A stretch of DNA of 64,000 nucleotides from Neckera pumila (Eukaryota; Streptophyta; Bryopsida; Hypnales; Neckeraceae), in NCBI GenBank assembly GCA_963969595.1, contig OZ018411.1, positions 10,170,501 to 10,234,500 on the forward strand, in the 5' to 3' direction. The notes below the pieces were generated by a model. The model did not search any database. It saw nothing but the letters and a program-made list of their open reading frames with translations, and was not told the DNA's origin. Every line of letters begins with the position of its first letter. Position 1 is the first letter of the stretch. Position numbers and translations under genes: made by a program. Of this stretch, positions 23,356 to 35,478 are shown one piece after another.

Positions 23356-24324
23356 CTTTAAAGGCCCAAGACCTTTTTCCTACCAAAAAACACTCAAAAT
23401 TGCTATTTTTATAGCAAACAGTAAAAAATATTGAAAAATGTTTTTTTTGCAAGTCTAACTATAAGATCTTACACCTAACTAGTATGAGAATTTGTGGAAA
23501 AAATTCAGAATTTTTGACCTCATAAATTGCAAGATATATGTGTTTAAAGTGAAAAAAAAAAAAAACACTGTGAAACTAGATTTTATGACTTTGAACATTT
23601 TTCACTTAATTTTTTTGCACTACAGAGTTTTAAGAGAATTAAGTTGAGAATCTAGAAAAAAAAAATACCCAAAAGCTTAATTGTCATTATTAAAAAATTT
23701 GTTAAGTAGAAGTAGGTACAAGATAGAAGGAACATCTAAAATATTAATACCTTTCATATGGAATTAAAAAGCACTAATCCTAATGGTGAGATTGTTCTAG
23801 AAAAAAAACTAAACCTTGTGGAACTTCTTTGAACTTAAAAAAGTTAATTTTGAAAAGGAATTAAAGTGCACAAATTCCAATGGTGAGATTATTCTTGCAA
23901 GCAAACTAAACCATGGAGAATTTCTTTTTTGAAAAATTGTTAAAATTGCATTAAAAATGAGTCCTACAAGTTGTTTTTTTCAAAAAGATGTTCTAAGTGC
24001 CCAAAAAACAAGATTGTCCATAACTTTCTCATAACAAATCCAAATGAAATGAATCAAAGCTTCCAAGTAGACAAAAATGTAATATATTAAAAAAAAAAAA
24101 TTTTAACTCAAATTTTTTTTGCTGCCCCTCGTCTCTTGTTTTGAGCTTGTTTGGGCATAACCTTTTTTTTTAAGCACCAATTGAAAAAAATTATATTTCC
24201 ACAAAGCTTAGCAATTTTCTATATTTGAAAAAAGGCTTGAAAAATTATGATAAAAATACAGCTCATAGGTACCTGCCCATAATCCTATTTGTCCCGCAAA
24301 GGGACAATGGGCTTTTAGGGCTTT
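23356..24324. mobile_element. TTAA-family element, inverted
   Basis: The left side reads TTTAAAGGCCCAAG followed by CCAAAAAACACTCAAAATTG, which is the reverse of the right end of the element at 39821. The right side has the subterminal palindrome GTCCCGCAAAGGGACAATGG followed by GCTTTTAGGG. Target duplications are no longer clear. Confidence 0.6.
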
Positions 24325-25208
24325 GAAATGGACCAACATGTATTTTTTGTCCGTATAGAAATTTTGGGCAGGTACGTGTGACTAGAGATATCTATATTTG
24401 AGATTGAAATTTTAATAGAAGGTGGGAGCAAGGAATATCTTCATGTGTACCAAGTTTCATGACATTTTGAAATACAAGTCAAAAGTTGTGACCTAATATG
24501 TTACTTTTTTTTGTAACTGGGCAATTTGGGCAAATCATAAAAAATCATTTTTTCCGGAACTTTTTTTTTTGAAATTGATTCTCTACATTTATATATACTT
24601 AAAAAGATTTGAGTCATTCCATTTCAATCAATGAGTCAAGAGTTATGAGGGGTTTTGAGTTGTGGGTAGTTATAGATTCTCTACTCTAAAAAAAATTTTA
24701 AAGTCGTTTATTTAATTCAATTTTCAATATTTTTGGAAAAAAAAAAAATCCTAGGATGTAGATTGATTGTTAAAACATTACAACCATTGGAATTGGCATT
24801 TTTAAATTCCATGATTAAATTTTTAACAATTTTGTATTTTGAATCATTTTCTACTTCTTTCTATTTACTATTTAATTCCTATATGTTGTACAATTCCAAA
24901 TGATGTGAAATTTTTCAAGCATATAAACAACTTGTTTAGGAAATTGAATTCAAAGAAGCACCACCTTTATTGGCATTTTTTTCATTGAAAAGTGAGCTTG
25001 CAAAGTGCAGCTACTCGGTTTTTCGCAGGATTGAAAAAATGGTTTTCAAGACTTTGAATGTTTATATCTTATGATCTACACGGTGGAATTTTCTGAAATT
25101 TTTAACACATGTTCTCAAAATATCATACTACAAGATCCTATGGTTATATGTGTCAAAAATTTGGTATTTGTATTAGAAATGGCAGGTTTGGAGCGTTTTG
25201 GGTGATTA
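24325..25208. mobile_element. Partial TTAA-family element (subfamily of 43401-44352)
   Basis: From about 24550 the sequence follows the body of the 43401-44352 element: a TCATTCCATTTCAATCAATG block, then TAAATTTTTAACAATTTTG, then GAAATGGCAGGTTTGGAGCG. It stops abruptly where the inverted-repeat structure begins at 25209. No coding signal. Confidence 0.5.
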
Positions 25209-28200
25209 CATCCATACCTTAAGTTTGGTTGTTTGTTTATTTGTTTGTTTTGTTTTGTTTTGTTTTGTTACATTGAGATCTCCCGGGCCGTACATCCCCC
25301 GGCCACGTGCTTGGTACCGTCGGAAAGAGCTCGGTGAAGAGGGGTGCATAGGCTTGGTTTTGTGGCGTTTGGACCCATGGTGCGGAAGTTATTGAATTTC
25401 AAAGTATTTATAGAATCAAAAAATTAGAAAAATATTTAAACTTTGATTTTGGTGGCAATCTTGGTACCATTGGAAAGGGCTCGGCAAGGAAGGGTGCATG
25501 GGCTTGTGTTCGTGGCGTTTGGACCTACTATGCAAAAGTTATTGAATTCCAAAGTTTCCTTTTGTTTTGGCTGTGGCAACGGCACAGGGCACAGTAGTAG
25601 TCATGAAACTTTAGGGATTAAGATGTAAAGATATCTATTTTACAAAGTTTGGTCACATGATGCCTCACATTGAATTCTTCCTAGACTATATTTTTGTTAC
25701 TTAATGGGGTGTTTTTAATATGAAGGATGTGCTTATAGATGTTCCCTATGTATCTATGCAATCAAATTTTAAAAATTCATCACCAATTGCTTTCAGCAAA
25801 ATTGCATATAAGACCATGAAAATTGACCTTAAAAATTCATCAAAAAATAGAATTTTGCTACTTTAGAATTGAAATTTGGTATGCTTGATTGGAATTGCAA
25901 AAGATTTGAGGATTAATTATACAAAACTAAAAATGTTGACTTTATTCAATATTGTGCAAGATTTTCAAATGGCACAGAAAGGCAAATTGTAAATGGATGA
26001 GACCCTACTATATATGTAAAATTTCATAGCATTCCAAGAATTTTACAATTTATGATCAAGCTTGCAATGCACGGTGGTCATTGAAATTTGAGTAGTGTTT
26101 GCAAGAAAAAAAAAAATGGGACATTTGTCTTCTCCTTGAACTCCTTGGATCTGCCCTTTTTGAGGTAAATTTGGTGCCCTTTATGACGTGGGCAAGAAGC
26201 ACATTGGTTGGCTAACTTTTTAGTCCATGCCCAAACCAAACACAAAAAAACGAGTTGTAAACTACATTACACCACTTAACTTGAAAAAATCCACAAGGTG
26301 CAGATTAACTCGGAATTTGATGAAACCACCGCCATTGGATTTTTGTTGTAGTTCTTCCTTTTTTAAGTGTCAAAGAACGACACATCTCTTTTTGGTGATG
26401 CTACCTTAGTCCACCAACTTTTGGAGCAAGGTGTCAAAGTCATGCCCTAAATTGTAGAACGGAGTACTAATCTATATCCTAAATGAGGTTTGTTTGTTTG
26501 TTTTGTTATGGTGAGGTCTCTAGAACTGTGCATCCCCTAGTTGCATTTATGGTACCATTAAAAAACTCTCTACAAAGAAGGGTGCACAAACTTTTTTTCA
26601 TGGTGAACATTCCGTCTCACGGCAAAAAAGATATCATAGTTTGTAGGAATTAAAAAATTAGAAGACTACTTCTATTTTTATTTTAATATACTGTGGCAAC
26701 GGCAGAGGGCATACTTTTACAATCGGCTATAGGAACTTTACAAAATTTTTGCATCTTGCTGAAATTTGGTGAACTTCAAGAGGCCGGTGTATGCTCAAAA
26801 ATGGACAAAGTTTTGAATCATAAATTGCATTGGAATCACATTAAGTCTACTTTATCATCATTGCAAATACATTTATATAATTGAAAATCATACAGAAAGT
26901 TTGGTGTTTTCTATACACTATCTATCATCTAATGTTGCCACCATTTGTGAAAATTACAACTAGTATTTAATGATCTATATCAAAATCAAGCCTTCACAAT
27001 TGCTTTAGAAATACTTGATATCATACTACTTAAATTGCTTATATGATTTTTTGCTTGTTTTTTCACCCATTACAAAAAACCTTTGACTATTGTCTAAAGG
27101 TTCTTAATGAAATGGTATACAATGTAAGAAAGACATCCAAATTATCGTATGATTTTAAATTATTCATTTTTAGTAGCAAGTAGTTCTTATGCATTTGTTA
27201 TGGAATTGAAGTGCACTTTATGGAAATTCCAACGCAATTTGCGGTTTCAAAATTGGATCATTATTTAGCATGCTTGAGCTTCTTGAAGTTGATGAACCTT
27301 TAAATGAAAACAAACTGAAAAAATCATAAGGTTCTTGTAGCCGATTGTACAGTCAAATACCGCTCATTTACAAATTGCTTATTTGAGCCATTCAGAAAAT
27401 TTTGTACAATGTAGATTTAAATTTATTTATTTTAATCAACATAATTACTGTTGCATCCTTACGCAATTGCAGTCAAGCACACCAAATTTCACTTTCAAAA
27501 AAACAAAACTCCATTTTTGATAGATTTTAAGAAAAAAAATTCATGATAATATAAATTAATTCATTGAGAAACATTGGTGATGTATTTTTTTAATTTGATT
27601 GTGGCATAGATATGTAAAAAAAACCCTATATAAGCACATCTTCCCTTCAAGCATGTATCTCCAAATAAGTCCTATAGTTCCTTCTATAGAAATTTGAATT
27701 ATGAGGTCACAGTGTCTAAATTTTGTACAAAATATATCTCATGTATTTTGTTTTTTCTATTTGCCTTTCATATGGTAACTAATTTCATAAAAATTAGAGC
27801 ATGATGGTAGGCCACTGTACAGTCAGGTACCGTTCATTTGACAAAAATTGTCATCAATTGTTTTCAATAAAATATTATGTAAAATCTTGAAAATTGACTT
27901 TAAAAATTGATGATGATTTTATTGAAGACAATTGATGACAATTTTTGTACTGTTCATTTGATGAATTTATAAAATTTAATTGCGGAGATACGTAGGAAAC
28001 CTCCATATGTACATCTTCAAAAAAAAATTCACAATTCCCTCAAGAGAGATTTCCATCTTGGCATGATTTTGCCCTCACTTTAAAAATAAATATCTCTTTA
28101 TTATAATTAAATTTTTGCATTTATTCTTCTTGCTATAATTAACTTTGTAGATGTGAGCATGTTGGTAATAATTTCTTTGCAAAAACCTAATCACAATAAA

Positions 28201-28879
28201 GAGATATTTATTTTGAAAGCTGAGGGCAAAATCAAGTATCTTTTTGGTAGGCGACTGCGCAGTATAGTCAAGTACAACAATCTTGCAATTTTTTCAAGTC
28301 AGTTTTCATTAGAAAGTTCATTAACTTCAAGAAGCTCTAGCACACTCAAAAATGATCCAATTTTGAAACCACAAATTGCATTGGAACCGCAACAAAGTGC
28401 ACTTCAACTTCATAACAAGTGAAAAATGAACAATTGAAAACCATACTACAATTTGGATTCCTTTTATACACTATTTACCATTTCATAGAGATTCTTTGGA
28501 AGATAGTCATAGTTTTTTTGCATTTAGGTGAAGAAGAAGAAAGTAATCATATAAGAAATTCAAGTGGTATGAGATCAAGTATTGCTAAAGCAATTGTGAA
28601 GGCTCATTTCTAATATGGACCATTAAATACTAGTTGTAATTTTCTTAAATGGTGGCAACACTAGATGGTAGATAGTGTATAGAAAACATTAAACTTTTTG
28701 TTTGATTTTCAATCAAATATGTGTATTTGCAATGATGATAAAGTAGACTTGAGTGTGATTCCAACGCAATTTACGATTCAAAATTCCGTTCATTTTTTAG
28801 CATACACCAGCATCCCAAAGTTCACCAAATTGCAACAGGCTGCAAAAATCGTAAGATTGTTGTACCCGACTGTACATTA

Positions 28880-29240
28880 GTAAGTGAGATAGGGGACCAT
28901 TACGGAAAGCCCAACAGACTAGAAGCCACTGTTCCAACTCCGGAAAAGCTTTGATACCAGAGGGACTTCTGGTTTCACACGTCCCTTGGCTGACATCGGA
29001 GCGCAGAGGCTTCTGCTCTGCTGCGCAGTTGGTGATCAGCAGTGTTTTTTTGTTGGACAAGTGTTGCCAGAAGCCTCCAAACCACTGGAGCAAATTTGGA
29101 GGGAGGGTGTCGACAGGCTGAAACAATCTGACAAGTGCAAAATTTCGCCCAAAAAAACCCCACTGGTGATCAGTAAGGTCAGGGTCGGACAGGCCCTGCG
29201 GAAATTGCAGTGAGTGTTTCCACAAATTTGTGCTAGAATT
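28880..29240. other. Duplicated gene-like fragment of unknown identity
   Basis: This GC-richer block has no counterpart in the left arm of the surrounding inverted repeat. It resembles 44725-44935: shared blocks include AAGCTTTGATACCAGAG/ACGCTTCAATACCAGAG, CATCGGAGCG/ATCGGAGCGT and a TCAGGGTCGGACAGGCC/TCAGGCAGGTCC stretch. A 142-codon open frame runs on the minus strand (28797-29225), but the 44.7 kb copy does not conserve it well. It may be captured exon sequence. Strand and product are undecided. Confidence 0.4.
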
Positions 29241-29274
29241 CTTTAGAAATTAGTTTATGGTGAATTTCATTAAA

Positions 29275-29490
29275 ACTACACTATTGATGGTAAATAGTGT
29301 TACCTACACTAGTTGTTTTCAAAATGTTATAACTCTTCATGAATATTTTTACCAAGAGCGTAGGTATTGATATGTTCCAAAGTTGTGTCTCAATGAATGT
29401 TGTTGGTAAAAATACTCATCAAGACTAATAATTTATGCCATTTTGAAAGCAAGTAGTGTGGGTAACACTAAATATTGTCGTTAGTGTAGT
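29275..29490. mobile_element. MITE with ACTACACTA ends
   Basis: ACTACACTATTGATGGTAAA at the left is mirrored by the right end, which finishes ATTGTCGTTAGTGTAGT. The inverted pairing extends about 50 bp on each side (AGTGTTACC against GGTAACACT, CAAAATG against CATTTTG). About 216 bp, no ORF. It sits inside the right arm of the 25209-29881 structure. Confidence 0.75.
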
Positions 29491-29881
29491 ATGCCCTGTG
29501 CTTGTTGCCACATAATAAAAATGATTTTCTAATATTCTAATTCATAATAAAAACTTTGAAATTCAATATCTTTCACATCCTCATTCCAAATGCCACGAAA
29601 CAAAGTCCGACCACCCTCCTTGCCAAGAGCTTTCTAACAGTACCAAAAACGCGACCAAAATCAAAATAAAAAGAATCTTTTAATTTTTTGATCCATAAAT
29701 ACTACAAAATTCAATAATTTCTGCATTGTTACTCCCAACGCTACAAAACCAAGCCCGCACACCCCTCCTTGCCGAGAGCATTCCAAGGGTATCAAGTACA
29801 CTAGAGGACGTACGGTTTGGGAGATCTCAACATAACAAACAAAACAAAACAAAACAAACAGCCACACTTAAGGTATGGATG

Positions 29882-30140
29882 GCGCCATTCCATAACTTTG
29901 GCACTTTTACAGTTCAGACTGCCTGGTTTGAAATCTATACTTTTCCTAGATGGTTCAGATTGAGCAGTCTAAAATCTATACCCGTCCTATATGGTCAAAA
30001 TGGCATATGGAATACCGCTATTTTAATAAAATTCTCCATGTTTCGAAATCAAGCTTGAATGAAAGGAAGGGGAAAAAGCAGTTGTGGAATTGTACTTTTG
30101 AGTTTGGCATCTGTCTTTACATGTTTATTAGTTCGATATT
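29882..30140. other. Mixed repeat sequence, no gene
   Basis: From about 30056 it resembles 45046-45130 (TTTTGAGTTTGGCATCT and GGTTTATTGGTTC), the left flank of the next element. The 97- and 110-codon frames here overlap each other in different frames and show no domain. Confidence 0.35.
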
Positions 30141-30845
30141 GGATGATTGCAATAAACACCTGTCCTATTTTGTGTCACACCTTGCGTGTTGCTTTGTTTT
30201 TTGGCTCCAAATGACTCAAGATTTACATGTAAGGTATTCATGACTATTATAAACCTTACTTTATTTTTGCATAATTTTCCAAAAAAATTATTATCCAAAA
30301 ATACCTCCCAATTTTATGGATTTGCCAATTTATAAGGATTTAGTGCTCTTTAGTACTCAAAAAACTAATTTTGAGCTGAAATTTAGCACGGATGGTCTTC
30401 AAGTAGACTTGTAGCTACTATCCAAAGGAATTCTAAAAATAATTAATTGGCTGTAGTATGGAAGTATACAAAGTGAGCTTCTTTTTGCTTGTATTTCAAA
30501 ATATATAAAATATTATTTTGGTGGTTCTTTTTGTGAATGACCATCTCCATAGAGTTGTTACAAAGGGAAAGTTTTAATTTAATTTAATTCATTTATTTCC
30601 TATTTTAAACTAATGAAAACATCCAAGCGTCTATTTTCTTGAGATTTAGCACTTTTCTAGTTCTTTTGCTTAGAGATTTTTCTATGCTTTTCCTTTGGTG
30701 CTTATCTTCATCTTAAAGGTGTATGCATTAGCTATATTCTTTAAAAATTTAAAAATTATTTTTCTAATTTTAAAGTATTTCAAGAAAAAATCATGAATAT
30801 TGTTCAAAATGCAACAAAACTGGCAGATGTTTCTTGCAATCACCC
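30141..30845. mobile_element. DNA element with GG(A/G)TGATTGCAA ends, copy 2
   Basis: GGATGATTGCAATAAACACC at the left is mirrored by TTTCTTGCAATCACCC at the right. The related region at 45125 runs uninterrupted (GGTTTATTGGTTCTGG, then ATTGAAGAAG), so it gives an empty site. Same family as 13333-14062. About 705 bp, no ORF. Confidence 0.7.
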
Positions 30846-30879
30846 AATTGAAGAAAAAGAGGCATTACTTTGTTGATTG

Positions 30880-31420
30880 AAACTTCTTACCTTGAGGAAG
30901 TTTGAACAACTATCCAACTCAACAAGTGAGCAAGTGCTACAAGGAGAGAATCTCTTGTTGACTAATGTCTTGCTTTTTGAAAGAAGGAATTATTCTGCAA
31001 AGACATGTTGATAGCACGCTCTACCAACAAAACCTTTTTAACCAAGTAAGGAGGCTTCTATTTTACCTTAAGAAAATTCCAAGTATCGAGGAAAAATGCA
31101 CTTTCAAAAGAATCTAGTGGCCACACTCCCTAGACTCAAAGTAAGAATGACTTTGTCTTTGAACGTATATCCTTGGATGCTTTAATAATGTTTTAGGGCC
31201 CATGTTTCACAAGTTTCATTAGAAGGTTATGTAAGTTGCATAAATTTTGCAAGTAAAGTATTGTACTGTCTAAGGTAATTATAGTGAATTGCAACTCTCA
31301 AGTAGAACCCATCCCTACAAAATTTTAGTTCAAGTTGTAGCTTAAAGTGCATGGTTGTTGAATACAAGAGTCTACTAGGGTCAATTTTAGGTACTCCTAA
31401 TCAACATTTCATATTTTATT
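30880..31420 (-). pseudogene. Possible leucine-rich-repeat remnant, copy 1
   Basis: Read on the minus strand, one frame gives LPYLQNLCNLHNLLMKL, which resembles the LPYLxxLPNL repeat of plant leucine-rich-repeat (NLR-type) proteins. Stops and shifts interrupt it. The block is duplicated at 45165-45600. No nucleotide-binding domain is seen nearby, so the identity rests on a short motif only. Confidence 0.35.
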
Positions 31421-31855
31421 TATATATAGTGAGACCAAAAATACGTGCTAAAAGTATTAAGAATTTCTTTTTCTTTTCTAACAAAAGATGATAAAATTAA
31501 AATAGTTAAATGAAACATTGACCCTCTAAAAATTGCCAAATGTGGAGGGTCAATGATCAAATTTTGCTTTTGTAAGTGTGATTTGCTAAGACCTCTATAA
31601 TTTCAGATTTGTACCTTACTTTTGAAGTACTTGTCCAATGTCTAATTTTGAATTTTTTTGCCCCTTTTCCAAGTTCTTTCCGATGTGCTTCCAATGAGAC
31701 CAATTTTCAAATTCTAATTATATAGCGTTAAAAAGTTAGCTATACCAATACCGGGCCATATACTGGGCCAACATTGCGGATGGTCTGAGTTTGCGGAGAG
31801 CCTGGCAACGAAACAATTGTAACTTCCTTTCTTGTCTTTGGACTTTTCCTTCACC

Positions 31856-32171
31856 TAAGTTAGGAGGTTCTAAAATGTAGCGGGTTCTAAAACCAATCAA
31901 GCTCTAGAGGTACATTTTGCACTTCCAATGTACAAGTGGTGTGCATTTGAGGAGGTGGTCGGTTTTAGAGCCCACAAAAGTGCACTTTTCTGCAACTTCA
32001 GAAATTCATAACTAATTCTACAAAGTTTCAAAAAATATGAAACAACTTGGGTTAGATGCCAATTACTCTTGCCTTGCAAGGAAAATTTACTGAAAAATAT
32101 TTTAAGAAGTTTTACCTCCCCAAAATTCAGCTTTAGCTCTTAGATGAGCGATTTATGGACCTCCTACCTTA
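31856..32171. mobile_element. MITE with TAAGTTAGGAGG / TAAGGTAGGAGG ends
   Basis: The left end TAAGTTAGGAGGTTC pairs with GGACCTCCTACCTTA at the right. The interior is the reverse of 10041-10368, including AAAAATATGAAACAACTTGG and an ACCTCCCCAAAATTCAG block. About 316 bp. It sits exactly where segment B has the other MITE 18417-18721. Confidence 0.8.
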
Positions 32172-32760
32172 TATAAGATTCTTGAGAAGATTTTGCTGGG
32201 TGTTTCAAACCGGCCTGGAGCATAGTTGTAACACAATTACAGCATGTGTTGCTTAAGAAGCTCAGCATGTATTATTTTCCATATGCAATAAAGCTTTAAT
32301 ATGAGTGACGTAGAAAATAGGAGAGTACAATGTAAGAATAGTATCATGAGGAAAATACTACGATGGAGGATTCATTTGAAATTAGAGGAAAAATAGTAGG
32401 GTGATTTTGAGCCTTCGGGGGAGACATTAGTCTTAGAACCTACCAGTCAGTATTGTATTTGACGTCATTGGCATGCCAGGTTGCATCGAGGTTGTACAAG
32501 TGTGGCAGAGAGTGGACTGGAGCGGTTTCACAGTATGCTTCATCTCATTGCACAAGCTGTAAAACTCTCCTGAAGATCAATTGTTACTGTACTGGCATTT
32601 TTTAGGTCTCCAAATGTTTCGTAGAATCCTGCTTTTGCTCCACAAAAGCTCTTACCAAGTTGTGAACCCAGGGCAAACGATTTGCTCTTGATCATATTAA
32701 CGCCTGGCCTCAGCTGGTGACGAAATCTGGCAATAAACGTTGAGCATTTTTGACACGCAG

Positions 32761-33391
32761 GAGAAAGTGATGAAAGACAAGCTCACCAAATGAGATTTTG
32801 AATTAATCACATATGGCACGACCCTTACTGCAAGGACATGACCAAGTCAAAGAAGCAGAAGTCTCTCTCATATGCGGACCACCATAGAAAAGAGTTTTGG
32901 CGAACCGACATTGCCAGTGTTGTAAAGCGAGATGAAGTGCAACGGAGAGCTCGGCAGGGTCTTGGAGTAGAAGGGACTCCAGTAGACGAAGGCCCTATGA
33001 TCCATGAATACCTCGACAAAGTTTTAAGTAAGCTTGCCGACTATTCTGTTCTGCGACAAGCCGTGGATGCTCCTGACTAGTTAAGTAGTTGCACTGTCAG
33101 GCGTTTGTTTACAATCCATGATTTGCTGTTAAGTCCATGAGATCTGGAAGTTGGATGTTTGATGATACAAAGCAATCCAACGGAAACTGATGTTGCGGGA
33201 AATGATGAGTGGGGCACGGAATTTCAATATCCTAAACTGGATAGAGAACCAATCCTTCTGGTCAGAAATTACCATCATGACCAGAGAAACCTCCGCCTCC
33301 GCCAAAGCCTGATTTGCACATCAATACCTCGAAAGGAGCTCTTTTGTATGCTCCTCTCTTCGGCCCGTTTGGCGTGATTGACTCTCAGTAA
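32761..33391 (+). pseudogene. Unrecognised gene, copy C (internal deletion)
   Basis: The first block (from 32761) reads EKVMKDKLTK then a stop, with KKQKSLSYADHHRKEFWRTD and IASVVKRDEVQRR following in frame from 32850. It then joins directly to a DEGPMIHEYLDKV-like block and a run to a stop at 33080. The intron and the SRHIWKDAEG block present in B are missing. A final block keeps the end KPDLHINTSKGALLYAPLFG, PFGVIDSQ and stop at 33391. The product is unrecognised. The conserved C-terminus shared with B supports a former coding role. Confidence 0.5.
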
Positions 33392-34097
33392 ATCAGACAC
33401 AGATACCAGAAGCTAATACGGCACTTTTCAGATGAAATTGGACACAGGCATACCACCTGCAAAGACTTGACGTTTTAACTTGCTTTTGGTCAAGAGCAAA
33501 GCAAAGGTCGGCAGTTCAAGAACTATCCCTGGTACTGCTCAGCACTGTTCGATTCGAGGAAAACACCAAGTTCTGAAGGTGATGACATTCAAAATTCAAT
33601 GAGCTCAAGAAGAAAGCACTTTCAATTGTACAAAGGAACAACACAACATAAATTTATTAGAACTATGCTAATCCAGTCAGACCGATAAGCTCCTTGACAA
33701 ACAGCCATATATAATCAAGGTAGCAAACAAACAGATAACTGTTTCCTGAAGTCCTACTCTGCAACTAGCTCATCAATTGATATTGCACACAAGAAGCTGT
33801 TCTTTTCTTTTCTTAAAGGAAACTATGCGTCTTCTTTAAGACAAGAGAAGAACAGTTTCTTCTATGCAATACCAGCATAACTTGCTCTCTTACATTTTAA
33901 CCAAAAAGTGCTTCACAAGCAAGACAGCATGTGAGACTAACTCTACCGCCGAAGTCGACCAAGGTCTTCTTTCCTACTCTAAAACACACTTAGTGCTCCA
34001 GTATAGCCTGCAATGAATGTTCAAGCACGTGGAGGCTCAAATGATCTTATTTATGTACGATGATCCATGGGGCACGAACGTTGACATTTCAGAGAAA

Positions 34098-34394
34098 CTA
34101 CAACCCAGCTTTCCAAAGAACAGCTACAACTGCGGCTCCCGCTACAACGACCAACAGAGCTGAAGCTCCAAGTGATAAGGCGCCACCCATAGTGATTGCT
34201 TGGACTGTAGAAAACAACGACCCAGCTGCTACGCCTCCGCCATTGGCGATGGCGGCACTGCTCATCCAAGCAGCGGCGTAAGAACCCGCTGCAGGTCCAA
34301 CCGCTGTAAAGCCGGCGGCCTTCAAGATCCATACTAATGCACGAGCAGCTGATGCCGCTACAGCAAGTACCACTCGGACTACCAACGGCGCCAT
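34098..34394 (-). CDS. IFI6/IFI27-like small hydrophobic protein, copy C
   Basis: A 98-residue single-exon frame starting MAPLVVRVV at the ATG shared with copies A and B. The core reads LKAAGFTAVGPAAGSYAAAW and SSAAIANGGGVAAGSLFSTV, the IFI6/IFI27 signature. It is followed by a strongly hydrophobic segment (ALLVVVAGAAVVAVLW) ending KAGL. The frame is open although copy C differs at many sites from B, which suggests some selection. The N-terminal region is shorter than in B. It may be a mitochondrial or endomembrane protein by analogy; this is inference only. Confidence 0.75.
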   Translation of the reverse strand: MAPLVVRVVLAVAASAARALVWILKAAGFTAVGPAAGSYAAAWMSSAAIANGGGVAAGSLFSTVQAITMGGALSLGASALLVVVAGAAVVAVLWKAGL

Positions 34395-35478
34395 CGCCCG
34401 GACAAGATGTGACTGCAAGATGAACTGCAAATAGATGACTATGTCAACACCGTCAAATCAGCTGGTGAATTCAGAGCAAGTCGATTATCACAACTCTCGC
34501 AGTCACAATCAGGTTTGGAGCAAAGGCGCTGTTAATATATGTGTATCCTACGTTAGCAATTTGCCTACTGGCATACACTAGCTGTGCTATCACTAGACCT
34601 GTGCAACTGAAGCAACACAGTGATGAAATTCTAATCAGTTTTTGATATGTGAATGCAAACAGTTTTCTGTTTCTAGTCTCACATTTAATATCTCCGCCCA
34701 AACGTAAAGAATCATTGATTGAGCGTGTGTTTGCAGGATTTTCATACTCTTTGTGCATCAAATGAAATGTCTGCACAAGCAAAGACTTGATGACTTCGTC
34801 AGTATCAGTAATTACTTTCAACCAATCAGTGTATGGCGTGAGATCTGGACATCCGTGACTGGTTGGGAACTTGGGATTGGAGCCACCGTTACATAATGCA
34901 GTCGTTTACCACTAATAGCAAATTTCGATGGGCGGACGATGAGTCTGGATTGAATTACTTTACAGTAATTTTATTCACCTAATGTCTACTGACTTTGAGG
35001 AAGCTCAAGCATCATAGGACATTGGTAGCATAAACCACCATGAAACTTAGATTACACCACTAATATGTGCACAATACACTTAGTGAAGCTCTACACATTG
35101 TCTTGTATGTAGAAAGGCATCTTGGTAGTATATTATGTAGCTAGGTGGGCGAAGGTGATGCAATTAAGTTGCACATCTATCTATTAAGTTAAGCTTAGGT
35201 GGCAGATTACATTATTTTTCACATCTTTTCTGTCTTCTTCAAATTTCATATGGTTAATTACAAGGAAGTTGGGAAGTAACTGAAAGATAGTTGAAAAGAC
35301 CCTTGTACAAATCAGTTAGGATACTGAAATTGAGATCTTTCAATTGAAGTACTTAGCATTCTGTCTTTGCAATTGAACGTAACTCATCTTTCCAGAATTG
35401 ATCATCCAATTGCAGGAGAAGGCAATGCTACGAATAATTATTGCAATGGACATGAGAATAGCAAAATGCAATTAGAAG

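Larger units (their letters stand above)
25209..29881. mobile_element. Long inverted-repeat (foldback-like) structure
   Basis: CATCCATACCTTAAGTTTGG at 25209 is mirrored by CACACTTAAGGTATGGATG ending at 29881. Many blocks inside pair in inverted order. The TTTGTTTTGTTTTG tract at 25240 pairs with 29840. The GGTACCGT/GAGCTCGG block near 25315 pairs with the CCGAGAGC block near 29775. The TGTGGCAACGGCA block at 26693 pairs with 29500. The 26710-27040 block pairs with 28560-28860. The arms are about 2 kb each and well diverged, with a further palindrome near 27840-27960. The right arm also holds a foreign gene-like fragment (28880-29240) and a MITE (29275-29490). Origin unknown; no transposase seen. 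Confidence 0.65.
31760..35478. repeat. Segmental duplicate C
   Basis: Collinear with A and B from the GGAGAGCCTGGCAACGAAAC block to a GAAGGCGAGATGCACA block, where MITE sequence takes over at 35479. It keeps the open IFI6/27-like gene and the C-terminal block of the unrecognised gene. A deletion removed the intron and middle coding block of that gene near 32950. Confidence 0.85.

Noticed and set aside
28797..29225. 142-codon minus-strand open frame
   Set aside because: It crosses from the inverted-repeat arm into the captured fragment, and the duplicate at 44.7 kb does not keep the frame.
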